Of a stretch of DNA of 64,000 nucleotides, positions 35,485 to 45,175 are shown in pieces. Under the pieces are notes generated by a model. That model made no database searches. It was not told the origin of the DNA and saw only the letters and a list, made by a program, of their open reading frames with translations. Position 1 is the stretch's first letter, and each line of letters opens with the position of its first letter. The stretch comes from Oscillospiraceae bacterium (lineage in GTDB: Bacteria; Bacillota; Clostridia; Oscillospirales; JAAYXM01). The position numbers and the translations under genes were made by a program. The stretch covers positions 19,467 to 83,466 of the forward strand of contig SVLF01000003.1 in NCBI GenBank assembly GCA_015068085.1. The letters run 5' to 3'.

Positions 35485-36175
35485 GTATAAGATTCTTCTC
35501 GTTGAGGATGAGGATAACATCAGAAACCTCGTTGCAACAATGCTTGACACGGCGGGATATCAGACAATTCTCGCAAGCTCCTGTTCCGCTGCAAAAACGC
35601 TGTTCGCCTCTCACATACCGGACCTTATCATTTTGGATCTCGGGCTTCCGGATATGGACGGAGTAAATTTGCTTGATTATGTACGCAAGGATTCTTTAAC
35701 CCCTGTTATTGTATTATCGGCACGGACGAATGAAACTGACAAAATCACTGTACTGGACAGGGGAGCAAACGACTATGTCACTAAGCCTTTTGGCTCCGGA
35801 GAGCTTCTTGCGAGGGTGAGAGCTGCTCTTCGCAACCATCGCTTCAGTGCTGATGAGGGGCGGCTGCCCGGCGGAAGATTTATTCTTAAAGACTTGGAAA
35901 TAGACTATGATGCCCGACGGATATTTTTGAGGGGAGAGGAAATCCGTCTTACACAAACGGAATACAACATTGTGGCGCTTCTTTCTGAAAACTGCGGTAA
36001 AATGATGACCTATTCCGCTATCATAAAAGCTATTTGGGGCGGATCTGCTCAGGAAGGAAGCATCAAAAAATTACAGGTGAATATGGCGAATATCCGAAAA
36101 AAGATTGGCGACAAACCGGGAGAGCAGAACTATATAGCAAACGAACTCGGCGTTGGTTATCGTTTAAATTCATAA
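35471..36175 (+). CDS. OmpR/KdpE-type response regulator
   Basis: 234 aa; LVEDEDNIR, LIILDLGLPDMDG, ANDYVTKPFG; winged-helix C-terminus; overlaps the kinase gene by 14 nt. Confidence 0.93.
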   Translation: MIQNKYKILLVEDEDNIRNLVATMLDTAGYQTILASSCSAAKTLFASHIPDLIILDLGLPDMDGVNLLDYVRKDSLTPVIVLSARTNETDKITVLDRGANDYVTKPFGSGELLARVRAALRNHRFSADEGRLPGGRFILKDLEIDYDARRIFLRGEEIRLTQTEYNIVALLSENCGKMMTYSAIIKAIWGGSAQEGSIKKLQVNMANIRKKIGDKPGEQNYIANELGVGYRLNS

Positions 36176-36212
36176 AAAGGTATTAGAGCAGTAATTTGCT
36201 CTGATGCCTTTT
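36174..36212 (+). terminator. Rho-independent terminator
   Basis: ATAAAAAGGTATTAGAGCA-gtaatt-TGCTCTGATGCCTTTTTCT. Confidence 0.75.
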
Positions 36213-36247
36213 TCTTTACCGTATCTTTACCGTAAAAATGTTATAAT
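36213..36247 (+). promoter_or_regulatory. Two 11-bp tandem repeats overlapping the -35 region plus TATAAT -10 (response-regulator-type operator)
   Basis: TCTTTACCGTA (36213-36223), TCTTTACCGTA (36224-36234), 7 nt, TATAAT (36242-36247). Confidence 0.65.
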
Positions 36248-36259
36248 GAACAGAATATT

Positions 36260-37978
36260 GTGATTAGTTGTAGCATTATGGAAAGGAGAATGGATATGCT
36301 GTCAACGGAAGAAATAATGCAGCTTATAGGCAGCCTTATATGGTTGCTTGCGGGTGTCGGCGTTTTTATTGTCGGTATGAATTTCATGAGCGAGGCTCTT
36401 GAAAAAAGCGCCGGCGAAGGAATGAAGAAGATGCTCGGCAGAATCAGTAACAACCGCTTCTCGGGGGTTGGCATCGGTGCGGGAGTTACTGCCATCATCC
36501 AAAGCTCGTCGGCAACCTCGGTTATGGTTATCGGCTTGGTCAATGCGGGAGTTATGACCCTTATGCAGGCGACTCCTATCATTATGGGTGCGAATATCGG
36601 CACAACGATAACCGGCGTTTTAGTAGCGCTTAAAAATGATTACTTCAATATGCTGATGTACCTGTCTGCCTTTGCCGGTGTTATGATGGGTTTTTTCAAA
36701 AAAGAAAAGATAAAAATTGCAGGGCTTTTATGCAGCGGTCTTGGATTGATCTTTGTAGGCTTGAATGTAATGAGCAGTGAGCAGGCGTTCGGAAATCCGC
36801 TGGTCGAGGCTATGTTTCAGGGGATTTTTGCGGTTATAGATTTCCCGCTGCTGCTTATTTTGGTCGGTGTGATTTTTACCGCACTTATCCAGAGCTCATC
36901 GGCGGCAACCGGCGTGGTCATCACAATGGTCGGAACCGGTGTGCTCCCGCTCGATCTTGCTTTGTTTAGCGTGCTTGGTGCAAATATCGGTACCTGCGTC
37001 ACGGCGCTTCTTGCATCTGTCGGTGCGAATGCAAACTCAAAGCGTGTTGCGCTCATTCACTTCACCTTTAACGTTATAGGCACTGTCATATTTACCGCTG
37101 TTGTATGGATATTCAGAGAACCGGTGGTAAATCTGCTCGTTTCAATGTTCCCGGGCAGCGATTCTATGTCACTGCAGATGCGCGTATCTGTATTCCACGT
37201 TATTTTCAACGTTACAACAACGTGTGTTCTCTTGCCGTTCGTTTCTCAGCTTGTCAGCTATTCCTGCAAGGTTATAAAGGATAAAAAAGCTGATGAAAAC
37301 GCTCTTGTGCTCAGATATGTTGATGACAGACTTCTCACAATGCCTACGGTCGCACTTATGCAGGTGAAAAAGGAAATGGATTATATGTTTGCACTGGTTG
37401 AAGAAAACATTTCCCTCTCCTTTGCCGCAATGAAAACGGAGGATATAGGAAATGGCGATAAAATTATTGCCAACGAAGCTGTTATAGATTTTACAAACAG
37501 CACATTGACGCGTTTCCTTATAAAGCTTTCTTCCGTGGTTGAGCAAAGTGATGAGCTTGTTATCGGATCGTATTTCCACGTACTGAATGACCTTGAGCGT
37601 ATTGGTGACCACGCCGAGAATTTCTATGAAATTGCAGCGGCAATGTCTGCGAAAAAAATAGAGTTCTCTGCAAATGCGCTGGAGGATATTAAGAAAATGT
37701 GCGGTAAGGTTATACGAATGCTTGATATTTCAAGGGATGCTTTTGACAATTTGAACAAATCAGAATTGCCGGAGCTGGAAGTACTTGAGGATGAAATAGA
37801 CGGAATGAAAAAAAGGCTTACGGCAAGCCACTTTGCCCGCCTTGCCGACGGTGACTGCAGTATGGAGGTCAGTCCGTATTATTCTTCGGCCATTGCGGGG
37901 CTTGAGCGCGTGGCAGACCATCTTGTCAATATAGGATTCAGTATTGTAAATCCTGTTGGTTCTCAGAAAGAAAATTAA
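36260..37978 (+). CDS. Na/Pi cotransporter family protein with C-terminal PhoU-like domain
   Basis: 572 aa; GAGVTAIIQSSSATSVMVIGLVNAG and TALIQSSSAATGVVI QSSS repeats; PhoU-like tail (NDLERIGDHAENF). Confidence 0.93.
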   Translation: MISCSIMERRMDMLSTEEIMQLIGSLIWLLAGVGVFIVGMNFMSEALEKSAGEGMKKMLGRISNNRFSGVGIGAGVTAIIQSSSATSVMVIGLVNAGVMTLMQATPIIMGANIGTTITGVLVALKNDYFNMLMYLSAFAGVMMGFFKKEKIKIAGLLCSGLGLIFVGLNVMSSEQAFGNPLVEAMFQGIFAVIDFPLLLILVGVIFTALIQSSSAATGVVITMVGTGVLPLDLALFSVLGANIGTCVTALLASVGANANSKRVALIHFTFNVIGTVIFTAVVWIFREPVVNLLVSMFPGSDSMSLQMRVSVFHVIFNVTTTCVLLPFVSQLVSYSCKVIKDKKADENALVLRYVDDRLLTMPTVALMQVKKEMDYMFALVEENISLSFAAMKTEDIGNGDKIIANEAVIDFTNSTLTRFLIKLSSVVEQSDELVIGSYFHVLNDLERIGDHAENFYEIAAAMSAKKIEFSANALEDIKKMCGKVIRMLDISRDAFDNLNKSELPELEVLEDEIDGMKKRLTASHFARLADGDCSMEVSPYYSSAIAGLERVADHLVNIGFSIVNPVGSQKEN

Positions 37979-37993
37979 AGGGAGAGTTAGTAT

Positions 37994-39268
37994 ATGATTT
38001 ATGCAGCCGTATCAATTTTTGCAGCAGCGTATGTTTTAATGCTTGTGTTTAGCAAGTACAGACCTTACATAGCGCTTGGCTCTGCGCTGATTTTCATAAT
38101 CAGCGGAATGCTTTCCTCAGAAAACATTTTAGGTGCAATTGATTTTAATGTGTTATTGATGATTGCCGGAACGATGGGTATTGTGGCTCTTTTCATTGAG
38201 AGCAAAATGCCTGAGCTTCTTGCCGATTTAATAATGGAGAAGGTTCCGGATGTAAAATGGGCGGCAGTCGCGATGGCTCTTTTTGCGGGTGTTATATCTG
38301 CGTTTGTTGATAATGTGGCAACCGTGCTTATGGTTGCACCTGTCGCTCTTGAAATATGCAAAAAGCTTAAAACAAATCCCGTTCCATTTATAATAGCGAT
38401 TGCTGTTTCCTCCAATTTACAAGGTGCGGCAACCCTCGTTGGTGATACTACCGCCATTATGCTTGGCTCGGCACTTGATATGAGCTTTATGGATTTCTTT
38501 TGGTACAAGAACCGCCCGGGTATGTTTTTCGCTGTAGAATTGGGCGCGATTCTTTCTGCAGTTATTTTAGCTTTTCTTTTCAGAAAAGAGAAAAGCCCGA
38601 TTCCCAAAGCACAGGAACGAACAAAGGTCACAGATTATGTTCCGTCTGCTTTGCTTCTCGGGACAATTCTGCTTCTCATTCTCGCGTCTTTCATACCCAA
38701 TAAGCCTGATATAACAAACGGTCTTATTTGCTGTGCTTTATTGCTGATAGGCCTTATTTATAATTTCGCAAAGAAAAAGAATTTATCCGCCATCGTTTCT
38801 CCGCTCAAAGAAATTGATTTTGAAACAATAGGTCTGTTGCTCGGGCTGTTCCTGATGATTGGCGCAATTACAGAGCAAGGTGTTATTGATGCTGCCGCAA
38901 AGCTTCTTGCCCAAGCAGGCGGCGGTAATATATTTGTGCTCTATACCGTTATTGTGTGGGCATCGGTTCTTATTTCTGCATTTATTGATAATATACCGTA
39001 TGTAGCAACAATGATTCCTGTTATAGCCGGTCTCGCTTCTGCATTGAATATGGATCCTACGGTTTTGTATTTCGGTCTGCTTTCCGGCGCAACACTCGGC
39101 GGCAACTGCACACCTATCGGCGCATCTGCAAATATTACCGGTATAGGCATTTTGCGCAAGGAAGGATATACGGTTAAGAACTCGGATTTCTTCAAAATCG
39201 GTATACCGTTTACATTAGCGGCAATAATCCCGGCATATATTTACCTGTGGATTATGTACGGAGTGTAA
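37994..39268 (+). CDS. ArsB/NhaD/SLC13-type anion permease
   Basis: 424 aa; AFVDNVATVLMVAPVALEI and AFIDNIPYVATMIPVIAGL inverted duplicates, GATLGGNCTPIGASANITG. Confidence 0.88.
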   Translation: MIYAAVSIFAAAYVLMLVFSKYRPYIALGSALIFIISGMLSSENILGAIDFNVLLMIAGTMGIVALFIESKMPELLADLIMEKVPDVKWAAVAMALFAGVISAFVDNVATVLMVAPVALEICKKLKTNPVPFIIAIAVSSNLQGAATLVGDTTAIMLGSALDMSFMDFFWYKNRPGMFFAVELGAILSAVILAFLFRKEKSPIPKAQERTKVTDYVPSALLLGTILLLILASFIPNKPDITNGLICCALLLIGLIYNFAKKKNLSAIVSPLKEIDFETIGLLLGLFLMIGAITEQGVIDAAAKLLAQAGGGNIFVLYTVIVWASVLISAFIDNIPYVATMIPVIAGLASALNMDPTVLYFGLLSGATLGGNCTPIGASANITGIGILRKEGYTVKNSDFFKIGIPFTLAAIIPAYIYLWIMYGV

Positions 39269-39314
39269 GTTGAAGTCAGCTCCTCTTGGCTAACAGAAAA
39301 TAAGATGGTAAAAC

Positions 39315-39347
39315 GCATCGGATGAAGCGAATGCTCCATCCGATGAA
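39315..39347 (+). terminator. Hairpin after the permease gene
   Basis: CATCGGATGaAGC-gaat-GCTcCATCCGATG stem; T5 about 12 nt downstream. Confidence 0.5.
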
Positions 39348-39367
39348 GTATTGTCTTTTTACAACAC

Positions 39368-39404
39368 AGCAACCCCTGTAACTGCAATGGTTACAGGGGT
39401 TGCT
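39368..39404. repeat. Perfect 15-bp hairpin
   Basis: AGCAACCCCTGTAAC-tgcaatg-GTTACAGGGGTTGCT; no T-tract on either strand. Confidence 0.8.
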
Positions 39405-39439
39405 TCTGGCAAGGCAGAACAATAATGATGCATCAAAAA

Positions 39440-39589
39440 AAGCTTTGCGTAAGCAAAGCCACCTTAACTTCTTCCTTATTCACTATTACTTATTACTTTC
39501 CAAAAATCGACAAGTCTTTTTAGGGAATAGTGAAGAGTGAAGAGGTAATAAGTAAAATCGACATTCCTCCGTCGAAGAATGTCGATTTT

Positions 39590-39590
<1 letters not shown>
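39440..39590. repeat. MITE/REP-like intergenic palindromic element
   Basis: Nested inverted repeats TTACTTATTAC (39486-39496)/GTAATAAGTAA (39545-39555), CACTATT/AATAGTG, and AAAATCGACATTC...GAATGTCGATTTTT. Confidence 0.45.
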
Positions 39591-39666
<76 letters not shown>

Positions 39667-39673
39667 ATATATA

Positions 39674-39760
39674 TGGTGCCGCTGACCGGACTTGAACCGG
39701 TACGATATTTCTATCGAAGGATTTTAAGTCCTTTGTGTCTGCCGATTCCACCACAGCGGC
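39674..39760 (-). tRNA. tRNA-Leu (TAA)
   Basis: - strand GCCGCTGTGGTGGAATCGGCAGACACAAAGGACTTAAAATCCTTCGATAGAAATATCGTACCGGTTCAAGTCCGGTCAGCGGCACCA; long variable arm, encoded CCA. Confidence 0.95.
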
Positions 39761-39797
39761 AGGTGTCACGCGACGCGCACTTTTATCGTGCCATAAT

Positions 39798-39826
39798 AGA
39801 ATACCATATTTTAAATTAAATGTCAA
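39798..39826 (-). promoter_or_regulatory. Promoter of the tRNA pair
   Basis: - strand TTGACA-N17-TATTCT. Confidence 0.7.
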
Positions 39827-39899
39827 CCTTTTTTACAAAAAAAGTAGATAAAAGTGTGCGACAAAAGTCGACGCAAAGTGCTATGACATCAAAAACAGA

Positions 39900-40520
39900 C
39901 TATACAGCCATAAACTTATCCTCTCCGCGGCGGGTAAGAACTCTGCCGGAGGTCGTGTCAAACACCTTTGCAGAAAGCGCGTCAAAATCTTCGGTCGGGA
40001 TAAGAAAATTCAGTGTCACCTCTGCGCCGTAGTCGGTTGAAGTTATTGTTGCACCGAGAGATGCGACAACTTTTTGTACTATTTCGAATAAATTATACGG
40101 AATGTTCATAGTTCCGTCGGTCCACAAACGCATAACAGCGATGCCGGCGGCATCAAGCGCGATTTTCGCGGCATGGGAATATGCGCGGACAAGACCGCCC
40201 GTACCGAGAAGAGTTCCGCCGAAGTAGCGGGTGACAACACAGCAAACGTCAAAAACCTCTTCCTTGCGGAAAACGTCAAGCGTTGGAAGACCTGCCGTGC
40301 CCTGTGGCTCACCGTTGTCGGAATACCGCATAATGTTATTATTGCGCAGAGTATACGCATAAACATTGTGAGTTGCAGATTTATGTTTTTCGTTTATTTC
40401 TGCAATAAATGCGAGGGCATCTTCTTCGGTTGTTGTATATTTAACGTGTCCGATAAAGCGCGAACGCTTTTCGACAAATTCGGCAATGCCGTCGCCTGCG
40501 GGAATTTTAAAGTTGTCCAT
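39900..40520 (-). CDS. YigZ/IMPACT-family protein
   Basis: Start chosen at MDNFKIPAGDG (40520) with RBS GGAGG; EKRSRFIGHVKYTTTEEDALAFIAEI, YSDNGEPQGTAGLPTLDVF, VTRYFGGTLLGTGGLVRAY. Confidence 0.93.
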   Translation of the reverse strand: MDNFKIPAGDGIAEFVEKRSRFIGHVKYTTTEEDALAFIAEINEKHKSATHNVYAYTLRNNNIMRYSDNGEPQGTAGLPTLDVFRKEEVFDVCCVVTRYFGGTLLGTGGLVRAYSHAAKIALDAAGIAVMRLWTDGTMNIPYNLFEIVQKVVASLGATITSTDYGAEVTLNFLIPTEDFDALSAKVFDTTSGRVLTRRGEDKFMAV

Positions 40521-41787
40521 TGCTGTCGCCTCCAAGCTGTTTGGTGATTTGAGAATAGGTGCGGTCATCCGTTATTGCGCATATTCTGATAACGTCGTCA
40601 AGGTATTCTGTGGACAGAACCTTTGCATCACGGTGAAGGATGTCAATAAGTGCGGATTTTGAATACGGGATATCAAACTCTGTACGGCGGGACGAAAGAG
40701 AGAGTATGCGGCAGATTTCGCTTTTCAGCTCGTCAAAGCCTGCGCCCGTGCGCGCAGAAACACATACGGTATCTTTTTCGCGAGAAAAGAGGGATGTATC
40801 GGAAAGAAGATCACATTTGTTGAAAACATAAAGGCGCGGAATGTTATCTGCACCGAGTGTTTTTATTACATCGTCAACAACTGCGCAGTGTGCCTCTGCT
40901 TCCGGATTTGATGCGTCGACAACGTGGAGAAGAAGATCCGCATGTAAAAGCTCTTCAAGCGTTGCGCGGAAAGCTCGCGTCAGGTGATGCGGAAGCTTTC
41001 TGATAAATCCGACGGTGTCAGAGAGGAGAACCGATGCGGTGTCGCTGACCGGAAATTTTCGGGTTGTTGTATCAAGTGTATCAAAAAGACGGTTTGCCGC
41101 GTGGATATCGGAGCCGGTAAGGGCATTTAAGAGCGTGGATTTCCCGGCGTTTGTGTAGCCGATAAGTGAGACGAGAGGAATCTCGCGCCGAATACGTCCG
41201 CGCCGCTGTTCTCCGCGCACGCGCATCACGGTTTCAAGCTCTTCTTCTATCTTTGCTATGCGGCGGCGGATATGCCGGCGGTCGGTTTCAAGCTTCGTTT
41301 CGCCGGGACCGCGAGTTCCGATACCGCCACCGAGACGGGAAAGCGCCGTACCTCTGCCTGTAAGGCGGGGGAGCAAATATTTATATTGTGCAAGCTCTAC
41401 CTGAAGCCGGCCTTCGCGGGACTGTGCGCGGGAAGCGAATATATCAAGAATAAGCGTCGAGCGGTCGATAACGCGCACACCGAGAATGTCCTCTAAGTTT
41501 TTTGTCTGCGCGGGAGAAAGCTCATTGTCAAACACAGCGAGGTCTACATCGTTTTGCTCTGCAAATTCCGCAAGCTCACGAGCCTTGCCTGTTCCGATAA
41601 AGGTTTTGGGTTCGGGAGAAGCGCGGTGCTGGATAACGCGCGCAACCTCGTCTCCGCCTGCGGTAGAGAGAAGCTCGGAAAGCTCGTCGAGAGACGAGTC
41701 ATCGCATTTTTCCGTGTCGGCATATATATCGGCGTCCAGTCCGATAAGAATGGCGCGTTCTCTTTTTTCTTCACCTTGGTTTTGCAT
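40507..41787 (-). CDS. hflX: GTPase HflX
   Basis: 426 aa; GPGETKLETDRRHIRRRI, GYTNAGKSTLLNALTG, DTVGFIRKLPHHL. Confidence 0.96.
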   Translation of the reverse strand: MQNQGEEKRERAILIGLDADIYADTEKCDDSSLDELSELLSTAGGDEVARVIQHRASPEPKTFIGTGKARELAEFAEQNDVDLAVFDNELSPAQTKNLEDILGVRVIDRSTLILDIFASRAQSREGRLQVELAQYKYLLPRLTGRGTALSRLGGGIGTRGPGETKLETDRRHIRRRIAKIEEELETVMRVRGEQRRGRIRREIPLVSLIGYTNAGKSTLLNALTGSDIHAANRLFDTLDTTTRKFPVSDTASVLLSDTVGFIRKLPHHLTRAFRATLEELLHADLLLHVVDASNPEAEAHCAVVDDVIKTLGADNIPRLYVFNKCDLLSDTSLFSREKDTVCVSARTGAGFDELKSEICRILSLSSRRTEFDIPYSKSALIDILHRDAKVLSTEYLDDVIRICAITDDRTYSQITKQLGGDSNGQL

Positions 41788-41896
41788 AAAAGCCCTCCAT
41801 AGACATTGTACAAATATTAGTATACATTAAATTTGCCGAAAAGACAATATTATGATATACTATTTATACAGAATAAATAAGCGGAGGCAGAAGATA

Positions 41897-44800
41897 ATGC
41901 TTCATTTTGTTCTCGGCCGCATAAGAAGCGGAAAAACAACTTACATAATTGACAAAATAAAGGAACGCCGTGAGGCGGGAACGCTTTTCCTTGTTCCGGA
42001 GCAGCAGTCTCATTCTATGGAGAGGCTTTTGTGCAGCATTTGCGGGAATACGGTTTCCGCATACAGCGAGGTGACGAGCTTTCGCCGTCTTGCTGCGCGC
42101 GTGAAGAGCGAAAACGGAGGTGTATGCGCTGTTGCTGTTGGTGGAGGCAGACGCATACTAATGCTGCATTCTGCGGTGCGTGCGGTGTGCGGCGAGCTTT
42201 CCGTGCTGTCTAAAAGCGCATCGCGTCCTGACCGTCTGCCGGAGTTACTCCGGGCAATTGACGAGCTTAAGGCGTACGGCGTATCTCCGCGTGCGCTCGC
42301 CTCTGCGGCAAAGGACATAGAGGGAATGAGCGGGAAAAAGCTTTCGGAGCTTGCGCTTATATATGCGGCATACGAAAATGAGCTTTCTGAGGATGAGTTT
42401 GATGCATATGATGAGCTCGGCTTTATTGCAGAGAGTGTGCGCACGAATGATTTCTGGTGTGACAAAACGCTGTATCTTGACGGATTTTCCGGCTTTACCG
42501 CCGCGGAGCTTGATATTCTTGACTCTGCCGCAGTAAAGGCAAGGGATGTGTATATCGCGCTTGAGCTCCCCTGTGAGTATGACGAGGGGATGGAAAACGG
42601 AATATTCGATAAGACGTATAACACGAAAAAACGTATTCTTGAGATATGCAGGAAGAACGGTGTGGAATACGATGAAGTATATCTTGAAAGTAAAAAAACA
42701 GGCTCTCTTGCTTTTCTTGACCGTGCGCTGTTTTCCGGGGATGGTGAAAGCTTTGCGGAAAGCTCGGATAATATACATATTGCGCGTGCCACAGGTGCGT
42801 TTGAAGAGTGCGAAAAGGCGGCGGCGTATATTTTAGACTGCGTTCGTGCGGGCGCGCGGTTTAACGATTTTTCAGTAGCAGTATGCGGGGGAGAAGAGCA
42901 TCTTTCCGTATGCGAAAGCGTATTTTCACGTTACGGCATACCTGTATATATAAGTGACGACACGCCATTGACGTCAAAGCCTCCGGTTGCGCTGATTATT
43001 GCGGCACTTGACTGCGTTTTGCGGGGATTTCGCCGCGATGCAGTTATGGAGTATGTAAAAACGGGATTTTCAGGTATATCGGCTCGTGCGCTTTCTGCAT
43101 TTGAGAATTATATGTACACCTGGTCGCCCAAGGCTTCGGAATGGAGCCCGGGGTGTGATTTTGCGCGCAATCCTTTCGGGATATCGGCAGAAAACACACC
43201 TGAAAGCGAAGCACTTCTCAAAACCGTAAACCGTGCGAGAAAAAAGATTTACGAGCCGATAACAAAGCTTGCAAAGGCGATGGGAAAAGGAAAAACGGGC
43301 AAAGCGTGTGCCGAGGCGCTTTATGACTTTATAAATGAAATAAACCTGCCGCGGAGAATATCGGCATATGCGTACATTGCAGAAACGGAAGGGCGGCTCG
43401 CTGCGGCGCAGGAATATGATGCGCTGACAGAGGTTATCTGCGGAGTCATTGACAGCATAGGGAAAAGCGTGGGGGATGAAAAGCTTGATGCAGAAGAGCT
43501 GTATTACCTGTTCCGTCTTGTTGTGTCCGAGGAGAGCTTATCTACCATTCCGGCGACGCTTGACTCGGTTTCGGTGTCCGATATTTCCCGTGCCGAGGGA
43601 ACAAGATGCAGTTTCCGTATAATCCTCGGCGCAAATGATGGTGCGTTCCCGAAAGGAGCAGAGCGCGCAGGGCTGATATCCGACAGTGACAGACTCTCTC
43701 TTTCCGATTTTGGGATAGAGCTGGCTCCCGGTATGTGCGAACGCATTTTTGAAGAATACAGAACCATACACAGTACGCTTTGTTCAGCGGAAAAAGGATT
43801 GTACATAAGCTCGTCGGAGGCAGGCATGAACGGTGAGGCGAGAGAAGAATCTCCCGTAGTATCGAAAATCCGATCGGTTTACGGAAAGACCGAGGATGAA
43901 ATGTCGCTTCATGATGCTCGTCTTCGCGCAAAAATACCATGCTTTGACCAAAGCATTGCTTCGGGAAGATATCTTTCCGTGTGGGAAGAGGATGAAGAGT
44001 ATTCCGGCAAGCTTTATAATGTGCGGCAGACCGGCAACCTTCGCCGCGGACCGATAAACAGCCGCGAAAACATAGAGGCGATATTTGGCAGAAAAATAAA
44101 GCTAAGCGCATCGCGCGCTGACCTTTTCTCGTCGTGCAGATACGCGTATTTCTTAAAATACGGACTCGGTGCAGAGCTTCGCGGACGTGCGGAAATCTCG
44201 CCGATTGAAGCCGGAAGTCTTATGCACTATGTTCTTGAATACGTAATATCGCGTCTTGCAAAGGAACAGGATTTTGATGTTTCCCGCGCCCTCGTTCTTG
44301 CAGAAGAGGCTTGTCGTGAATACTCCGCGCGCTCGCTCTCTGCAGGCGGCAAGCTCTCGGCAAGGATGGAGTTTCTCATATCGCGTATCACGCAATCGGT
44401 AAAAAGGGCGGTAGAGGATATTTGCCGTGAGCTTGCAAAAGGACAGTTTGTGCCAAGCGGATTTGAGGTAAAGTTTTCCGGTGCGGAAGGAGAGCTTCCG
44501 CCGATTGAAATAAAGGGTGAAGAGTCAACCGTTCTTCTTCGCGGAGCGGTGGACAGGGTTGACACATACGAGCTTGACGGAAAGCTTTATTTCCGCGTTA
44601 TAGACTATAAATCCGGCAAGAAAGAGTTTTCTCTTGACGAAACTGTAAACGGAATAGGGATGCAGATGCTTCTCTATATGTTTGCGCTTGAAGAAATGGG
44701 AAAAGAGCATTTCGGCAAGATACCGCAGGCAGCGGGGGTTATGTACGTTCCGATAGCACGTGAGGCAAACCGCGCCCGCGGCGAAGGAATAAAACCGAGC

Positions 44801-45175
44801 CGCCGAGAGGGCGTGATCCTGCGTGATATGCGCATTATTGATGCAATGGAAAGCGGGGAAAACAAGGAATATATCCCTGCAACGGTTGATAAAAAGGGAG
44901 CACTGAAGCGCGGGTCGGTAGTGCTGACAAGCAACCAGTTTGAAGCGGTAAAGGCGCGCATGAAGCAGATTCTTGCGGGAATAGGAGACGAGCTTTCTCG
45001 CGGAGAGATAGAGCCGAACCCATATGTTCATAAGGGCAGAAGCTCGTGCGATTTTTGCGAATACAGAGCCGTGTGTGCGTTTGACGAGGAAAGAGGCGGC
45101 GACAGAAAGCGCGAGCTTTGCAGTGTGAAGCTTGCCGATATAATAAATGACGGGGAGGGAACGGATGATGAGTGA
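41897..45175 (+). CDS. addB: ATP-dependent helicase-nuclease subunit B
   Basis: Start at MLHFVLGRIRSGKTTYI; C-terminal nuclease VIDYKSGKKEF and Fe-S cysteines CDFCEYRAVC; directly before addA. Confidence 0.93.
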   Translation: MLHFVLGRIRSGKTTYIIDKIKERREAGTLFLVPEQQSHSMERLLCSICGNTVSAYSEVTSFRRLAARVKSENGGVCAVAVGGGRRILMLHSAVRAVCGELSVLSKSASRPDRLPELLRAIDELKAYGVSPRALASAAKDIEGMSGKKLSELALIYAAYENELSEDEFDAYDELGFIAESVRTNDFWCDKTLYLDGFSGFTAAELDILDSAAVKARDVYIALELPCEYDEGMENGIFDKTYNTKKRILEICRKNGVEYDEVYLESKKTGSLAFLDRALFSGDGESFAESSDNIHIARATGAFEECEKAAAYILDCVRAGARFNDFSVAVCGGEEHLSVCESVFSRYGIPVYISDDTPLTSKPPVALIIAALDCVLRGFRRDAVMEYVKTGFSGISARALSAFENYMYTWSPKASEWSPGCDFARNPFGISAENTPESEALLKTVNRARKKIYEPITKLAKAMGKGKTGKACAEALYDFINEINLPRRISAYAYIAETEGRLAAAQEYDALTEVICGVIDSIGKSVGDEKLDAEELYYLFRLVVSEESLSTIPATLDSVSVSDISRAEGTRCSFRIILGANDGAFPKGAERAGLISDSDRLSLSDFGIELAPGMCERIFEEYRTIHSTLCSAEKGLYISSSEAGMNGEAREESPVVSKIRSVYGKTEDEMSLHDARLRAKIPCFDQSIASGRYLSVWEEDEEYSGKLYNVRQTGNLRRGPINSRENIEAIFGRKIKLSASRADLFSSCRYAYFLKYGLGAELRGRAEISPIEAGSLMHYVLEYVISRLAKEQDFDVSRALVLAEEACREYSARSLSAGGKLSARMEFLISRITQSVKRAVEDICRELAKGQFVPSGFEVKFSGAEGELPPIEIKGEESTVLLRGAVDRVDTYELDGKLYFRVIDYKSGKKEFSLDETVNGIGMQMLLYMFALEEMGKEHFGKIPQAAGVMYVPIAREANRARGEGIKPSRREGVILRDMRIIDAMESGENKEYIPATVDKKGALKRGSVVLTSNQFEAVKARMKQILAGIGDELSRGEIEPNPYVHKGRSSCDFCEYRAVCAFDEERGGDRKRELCSVKLADIINDGEGTDDE

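Noticed and set aside
34417-36175. Classical kdp potassium-uptake operon
   Set aside because: kdpFABC absent and kinase lacks the N-terminal KdpD sensor domain
39840-39880. tgcgacaaaagtcgacgcaaag as a further AraC 21-bp operator
   Set aside because: Only a partial match, no 21-bp partner repeat and no suitable promoter; lies downstream of YigZ
42010-42792. 260-aa antisense ORF (and others such as 44525-45418, 21078-21806, 16398-16937, 54486-55274)
   Set aside because: Fully opposite strongly supported genes; low-complexity Ser/Cys/Ile-rich translations typical of shadow frames
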